From NCBI GenBank assembly GCA_037441445.1, contig JBBISE010000061.1, positions 1 to 17,380 on the forward strand: a stretch of 17,380 bases of DNA. The letters are read 5' to 3'. Within the stretch, counting starts at the first letter, position 1; each line of letters begins with the position of its first letter. The notes beneath the pieces are model-generated. The model ran no database searches and was not told the DNA's origin. It saw nothing but the letters and a program-made list of their open reading frames with translations. Source of the DNA: JAAYQU01 sp037441445. GTDB lineage: Bacteria > Bacteroidota > Bacteroidia > Bacteroidales > Salinivirgaceae. Below, one piece after another: positions 14,401-17,380 of the stretch. The position numbers were made by a program, and so were the translations under genes.

Positions 14401-15318
14401 AATCCGTGGCAAAATGCTCTTTTCAAGGCTGTCAAAGGCCTCTTTATCGCGAAAAAAGCGGGTTACACCAATCAACATTTCACGGTACAAAATGTCCTTC
14501 TCTTTGTCCGATTCGGAGAGAAATTCCAGATATTCTTCCAACGTGTTAAACCGGTTGATGCTGACCCTTCGTTCCAGCCTTCGGATAACGGTGTTTTCTT
14601 TGTAATAGGAGAAGTCAATACCGGAATAGTCCCGCAGGATAAGCGTTATTTTTGTCAGCGTGTCAAGATCTTTGTCGCGCAAATGTTCGGGTGCTTTTGG
14701 CTTTCGAACAAACGGGTGCTGAACGTAGTCGAGAAGGGCTTCGGGCATTTTGGCCGGTTGCAGTATATAATCAACCAAACCGGTGGCAATGGAACTCCGG
14801 GGCATGCCATCGAATTTGGCGCTTTCTTCGTCCTGTACCATAATCATACCGCCGGCTTCCTTAATGGCACGTACTCCCAGCGTTCCATCGCTACCTGTAC
14901 CCGACAGGATGACCCCAACGGCATTTTTACCTTTATCGTTTGCCAACGAACGGAAAAAGATATCAATGGGCAGGTTAAGCCCCTTTTTGGGATTGTACTC
15001 CTCTAAAAGCAGTTTATCGTGAAACACCGGGAGGTTCTTGCGTGGAGGTATCAAATAGATGTTGTTTGGCTTTATTTCCATTCCATCCGATACAATTTGA
15101 ATGGGGATTTTGGTGTAACGTGCCAACAATTCGTCCATCAGGCTTTTATAGTCGGGTGACAGGTGTTGAACAACAACAAAAGCAAGTCCGGTTTCGACCG
15201 GCATGGTTTTAAAAAAATCCTGAAGAGCCTCGAGGCCGCCGGCTGATGCTCCAATACCAATCACTATCTGATCGGAGTAACTGATTCTGTCGGTTTTTTC
15301 GATTTTTCTTTTTGCCAT
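14314..15318 (-). CDS. Fragment: CheB methylesterase plus CheR N-terminal domain
   Basis: A 334-codon frame from ATG 15318. CheB domain residues about 17-200 keep the whole catalytic triad: Ser25 in GIGASAGGLEAL, His52 in VVVQHLSPDYKSL and Asp144 in ILSGTGSDGTLG. No receiver precedes it, as is usual in these fusions. Residues about 222-305 are the CheR N-terminal helical domain (IRRLERRVSINRF, EMLIGVTRFFRDKEAFDSLE). After KSILPRI (about 14400) translation is out of frame and ends at 14314. The authentic next segment is the methyltransferase read in the adjacent frame. Confidence 0.82.
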   Translation of the reverse strand: MAKRKIEKTDRISYSDQIVIGIGASAGGLEALQDFFKTMPVETGLAFVVVQHLSPDYKSLMDELLARYTKIPIQIVSDGMEIKPNNIYLIPPRKNLPVFHDKLLLEEYNPKKGLNLPIDIFFRSLANDKGKNAVGVILSGTGSDGTLGVRAIKEAGGMIMVQDEESAKFDGMPRSSIATGLVDYILQPAKMPEALLDYVQHPFVRKPKAPEHLRDKDLDTLTKITLILRDYSGIDFSYYKENTVIRRLERRVSINRFNTLEEYLEFLSESDKEKDILYREMLIGVTRFFRDKEAFDSLEKSILPRIDYCSPRLVRGLFHRRKGLFSGHDVGRLY

Positions 15319-15361
15319 ACTTCTTAAGTCCGAAAAGTTAATATGTGTTACTTTATTCTCT

Positions 15362-16324
15362 CTATTGCATTAAATCCACCAACGCAATAGCCGTAATTGC
15401 CTCAAGGACAACCGGAACCCTTAATGCAATGCAACTATCATGACGTCCGGTTATGGTCAGATTCTCGGCTTTCTTTTCCGTGAAATTGAAGGTTTTCTGC
15501 TGGTGGCTGATGCTGGAAGTGGGTTTCACGGCTACCCTGAAAACCAGTTCGTTGCCATTGGTTATTCCACCAAGGATTCCTCCGGCATGGTTGGTTGCTG
15601 TTTTTCCGGTGGCATCTACAAAAAAATCATTGTGTTCCGAGCCTCTCATGGATGCCGCGCCAAAACCCGCCCCAAACTCTATTCCTTTAATGGCCGGAAT
15701 TGAGAAAGCCAGGTGGCTGATTACCGATTCAACCGAATTAAAAAACGGCTCACCCAGACCCACCGGAATGTTCTGCGCCCTACATTCAACAACTCCACCC
15801 ACCGAATCGCCTTGATTCGTGGCTTCGGTTATGGCTTTTTCAATATCAGTCCGTCCTCCTACCGACAACACTTTGGCTTCCATGGAAGTAGTTTCCAGTA
15901 TTTTTTTTGCCACAACCCCAGCTGCAACGAGGCAAAGTGTCAATCGACCCGAAAAGTGCCCTCCGCCACGGGGATCGTTAAAGCCTTGAAATTTGGCGTG
16001 GGCTGTAAAATCGGCGTGTCCGGGACGGGGAATATCTTGGAATGCCTTGTAATCCTGCGATATCGTATTCTGGTTTTTAAACAAAAGGGTCAAGGGCGCT
16101 CCGGTTGTCAATCCGTTATAAATACCGGTTAACAAGACAGGAATATCATCCTCAGTACGAGTTGTTGTGCCCAAAGCCCCGGGTTTGCGGCGCTGGATAT
16201 CAGCGGCAAAGTCCTGAACGGTTAAGGGAATACCAGCTTTGACCCCGTCAATGGTAATTCCAATGGCTTCTCCGTGTGATTCGCCAAAAATCGAAAGTCT
16301 GAATTTCTGCCCGAACTGGTTCAT
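15362..16324 (-). CDS. aroC: Chorismate synthase
   Basis: Catalyses the last shikimate-pathway step, trans-elimination of phosphate from 5-enolpyruvylshikimate-3-phosphate to chorismate, using reduced FMN. The 320-residue protein has the family blocks: GESHGEAIG near the N-terminus, RPGHADFTAHAKF followed by DPRGGGHFSGRLT, GAASMRGSEHND, NHAGGILGGITNG and the C-terminal GRHDSCIALRVPVVLEA. It is shorter than the roughly 360-residue enterobacterial form but looks complete. The start at ATG 16324 follows an AAGGAAAAG ribosome site and lies 15 bp after the aroE stop, so aroE and aroC are likely co-transcribed. It ends at TAG 15362-15364, 43 bp before the CheB-CheR fusion. No damage is seen in this gene. 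Confidence 0.95.
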   Translation of the reverse strand: MNQFGQKFRLSIFGESHGEAIGITIDGVKAGIPLTVQDFAADIQRRKPGALGTTTRTEDDIPVLLTGIYNGLTTGAPLTLLFKNQNTISQDYKAFQDIPRPGHADFTAHAKFQGFNDPRGGGHFSGRLTLCLVAAGVVAKKILETTSMEAKVLSVGGRTDIEKAITEATNQGDSVGGVVECRAQNIPVGLGEPFFNSVESVISHLAFSIPAIKGIEFGAGFGAASMRGSEHNDFFVDATGKTATNHAGGILGGITNGNELVFRVAVKPTSSISHQQKTFNFTEKKAENLTITGRHDSCIALRVPVVLEAITAIALVDLMQ

Positions 16325-16339
16325 ATTCTTTTCCTTATT

Positions 16340-17275
16340 CTATTGGAATGCTAAACGAATTTCTTCCTCAATGATGTTTTTAACCGCCGTATTGTCCGCT
16401 TGACTGGCAGAAACAATAAAATCCAAATCCGAAAAAGCATCGGGTTCCAAATGCTCACGAAATACCCCTATTTTCAGCTTTTCCTTTACTGGTTGGGAGT
16501 TGAGCTGTCGCTCAAGGATATTTATTTCAACGGTTTTGCCTGTAAACAAGTGTAGCGCAGCCTGCGCCTGAAACAGCAACCAACGTTTGCCCGAAATTAC
16601 ACGGCAACCTTGTTCCAAAGCCATGTTTCTAAACACCGAAGGACGGTAGTTTGCATCCAAAACAAGGGTGTTCTGGTTCAATCGAAGGCCCTGCAAAGGA
16701 TTGGCATCGGGTAGGGTAGAGGAGACAATTATGTCGAACCCAGGCAGGCTTTTGGCCAGATTCTCTATTTTCGTGACCTGGCATATTATTTTTGAAGCAA
16801 ATTGCAGGGCTTTCTCATGGGTTCGGTTTATCAGCGTAACATTTCCGCCTTTAGCCGTCAACCCATAGGCGGCAGCACGGCCAGCCGGACCACAACCAAC
16901 AACCAGACACCGTTGGCCCGAAATCTTGTTTCCGGTTTCTGCAATGGAACTAACAACACCAATCCAATCCGTGTTGAAGCCTTGTAATCCTTTGCAGGTA
17001 CGAATAAGAGTGTTTACGCCACCAATTATCTGGGCATCTTGCTCTATTTCAGACAAATAGGGCATTATGGTTTCCTTGAACGGCGTTGTAATATTGGCTC
17101 CTTCAAGCTCAAGGCCATGCATTAATTTCCCGATTTCCTGCGCCGTTTCAGCATGAATGCGGGTATAATGCGCATTTATTTGTTCCGATTGGAAAGCGGA
17201 ATTAAATATCTGTGGGCTTTTGCTGTGTAAAATGGGATTCCCGAATACGGCGTAATTACCTGGGTTGTGTTGCAT
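16340..17275 (-). CDS. aroE: Shikimate dehydrogenase (NADP+), with a C-terminal extension
   Basis: Reversibly reduces 3-dehydroshikimate to shikimate with NADPH in the cytoplasm. Of 311 residues, about 1-250 form a standard AroE: the shikimate-binding SKSP (18-21), NITTPFKE with catalytic Lys67, GFNTDWIG with catalytic Asp103, Rossmann loop VVGCGPAGRAA (125-135), the NADP-phosphate contact NRT (150-152) and the C-terminal GKRWLLFQAQAALHLFTG. A tail of about 55 residues (EKLKIGVFREHLEPDAFSDL through EEEIRLAFQ) lies beyond the usual end of the fold; I do not recognise it. The start chosen is ATG 17275; a TAnnTTTG promoter box lies about 28 bases upstream. The first gene of the aroE-aroC pair. 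Confidence 0.93.
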   Translation of the reverse strand: MQHNPGNYAVFGNPILHSKSPQIFNSAFQSEQINAHYTRIHAETAQEIGKLMHGLELEGANITTPFKETIMPYLSEIEQDAQIIGGVNTLIRTCKGLQGFNTDWIGVVSSIAETGNKISGQRCLVVGCGPAGRAAAYGLTAKGGNVTLINRTHEKALQFASKIICQVTKIENLAKSLPGFDIIVSSTLPDANPLQGLRLNQNTLVLDANYRPSVFRNMALEQGCRVISGKRWLLFQAQAALHLFTGKTVEINILERQLNSQPVKEKLKIGVFREHLEPDAFSDLDFIVSASQADNTAVKNIIEEEIRLAFQ

Positions 17276-17302
17276 AGGGCTGAATTTCTTTTTCTACCTA
17301 TA

Positions 17303-17310
17303 CAAACATA
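17303..17310 (-). promoter_or_regulatory. Putative Bacteroidota-type -7 promoter box upstream of aroE
   Basis: On the - strand the sequence reads TATGTTTG, a match to the TAnnTTTG -7 consensus of Bacteroidota primary sigma factors, 27 bases upstream of the aroE ATG. The -33 element is not clear. It would drive aroE-aroC and possibly the signalling genes beyond. Confidence 0.45.
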
Positions 17311-17325
17311 CGAAATTAATGGCAT

Positions 17326-17369
17326 AAAAAAAGGGGCTGTCTAAAAAGACTAGACAGTCCTTTTTTTTT
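17326..17369. terminator. Bidirectional intrinsic terminator upstream of aroE
   Basis: An A-run plus GGGGCTGTCT (17326-17342) pairs with AGACAGTCC plus a T9 run (17352-17369) around a 9-nt loop. With A and T tracts on both sides it can terminate transcription in either direction. Sixteen bases of it (GGGGCTGTCTAAAAAG) are identical to one arm of the element at 8564-8692. Confidence 0.7.
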
Positions 17370-17380
17370 GTTAAAAAAAA

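Larger units (their letters stand above)
12041..15318 (-). pseudogene. CheB-CheR-PAS fusion signalling protein, multiply disrupted
   Basis: Reassembled, about 1,090 residues: CheB methylesterase, CheR N-terminal helical domain, CheR methyltransferase, a PAS-like segment, a Glu/Asn-rich coiled coil with repeated NEELQS units, and three PAS segments, ending at TAA 12041-12043. By family knowledge CheB removes and CheR adds methyl groups on chemoreceptor glutamates; fusions like this occur in many Bacteroidota and often act outside flagellar chemotaxis. No kinase domain is attached; instead a hybrid kinase begins 11 bp downstream. Lesions: frame change near 14390-14402, TAA 13629-13631, one-base loss near 13309-13314, one-base loss at 12855-12862, and TAG 12185-12187. 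It starts at ATG 15318, 43 bp after aroC, with an AAGAAG-like ribosome site. Probably a pseudogene if the sequence is right. Confidence 0.82.

Noticed and set aside
14362..15006. Long + strand open frame of 214 codons opposite the CheB-CheR gene
   Set aside because: It is antisense to clear CheB and CheR motifs and resembles no family; frames antisense to real genes in this composition are often open.

Overview
The window looks like a scaffold from a draft genome or MAG of a Bacteroidota bacterium, probably Bacteroidales/Marinilabiliales-like. The signs are the style of the PAS-rich hybrid sensor kinases, a CheB-CheR-PAS fusion, weak Shine-Dalgarno sites, a TAnnTTTG-type -7 box upstream of aroE, and dispersed intergenic repeats of kinds I recall from this phylum. 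A run of exactly 100 N (5631-5730) marks a scaffold gap inside a repeat cluster. The taxon is inferred from these features only.

Layout. Left part, + strand: an intact methyl-accepting chemotaxis protein (27-1709) with a clear terminator; a PAS sensor histidine kinase broken by two frameshifts and lacking a good start (1818-3554); a small predicted lipoprotein with an NTF2-like look, broken by one frameshift (3628-4231); and an intact alginate-export-like outer-membrane barrel (4250-5518). Middle: about 590 bp of non-coding repeats around the N gap. Right part, all - strand and read from right to left: aroE (17275-16340), aroC (16324-15362), a CheB-CheR-PAS fusion (15318-12041), a PAS hybrid kinase whose receiver is cut off by an in-frame stop (12029-9888), and a large PAS/GAF hybrid kinase (9645-6107).

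The most striking property is the state of the signalling genes. Reading through the lesions, three very large - strand genes and one + strand gene each reconstruct into a full family-like protein. They are interrupted by six in-frame TAA/TAG codons, about six frameshifts (most at short mononucleotide runs) and one ~130 bp inverted-repeat element inserted between a PAS and a GAF domain. The MCP, porin, aroC and aroE reading frames are undamaged. Either the sensory cluster is decaying while its neighbours are maintained, or the assembly has local errors. The nonsense codons and the element are harder to explain as homopolymer errors than the frameshifts are.

How the genes relate. aroE and aroC are consecutive late shikimate-pathway genes, 15 bp apart, likely one transcript from the promoter at about 17303-17310. 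The CheB-CheR fusion begins 43 bp after aroC and the next kinase starts 11 bp after the fusion ends, so the signalling genes could be co-transcribed with aroEC. No cheA, cheW or cheY is visible, so the link between the MCP and the CheB/CheR fusion is not established here.
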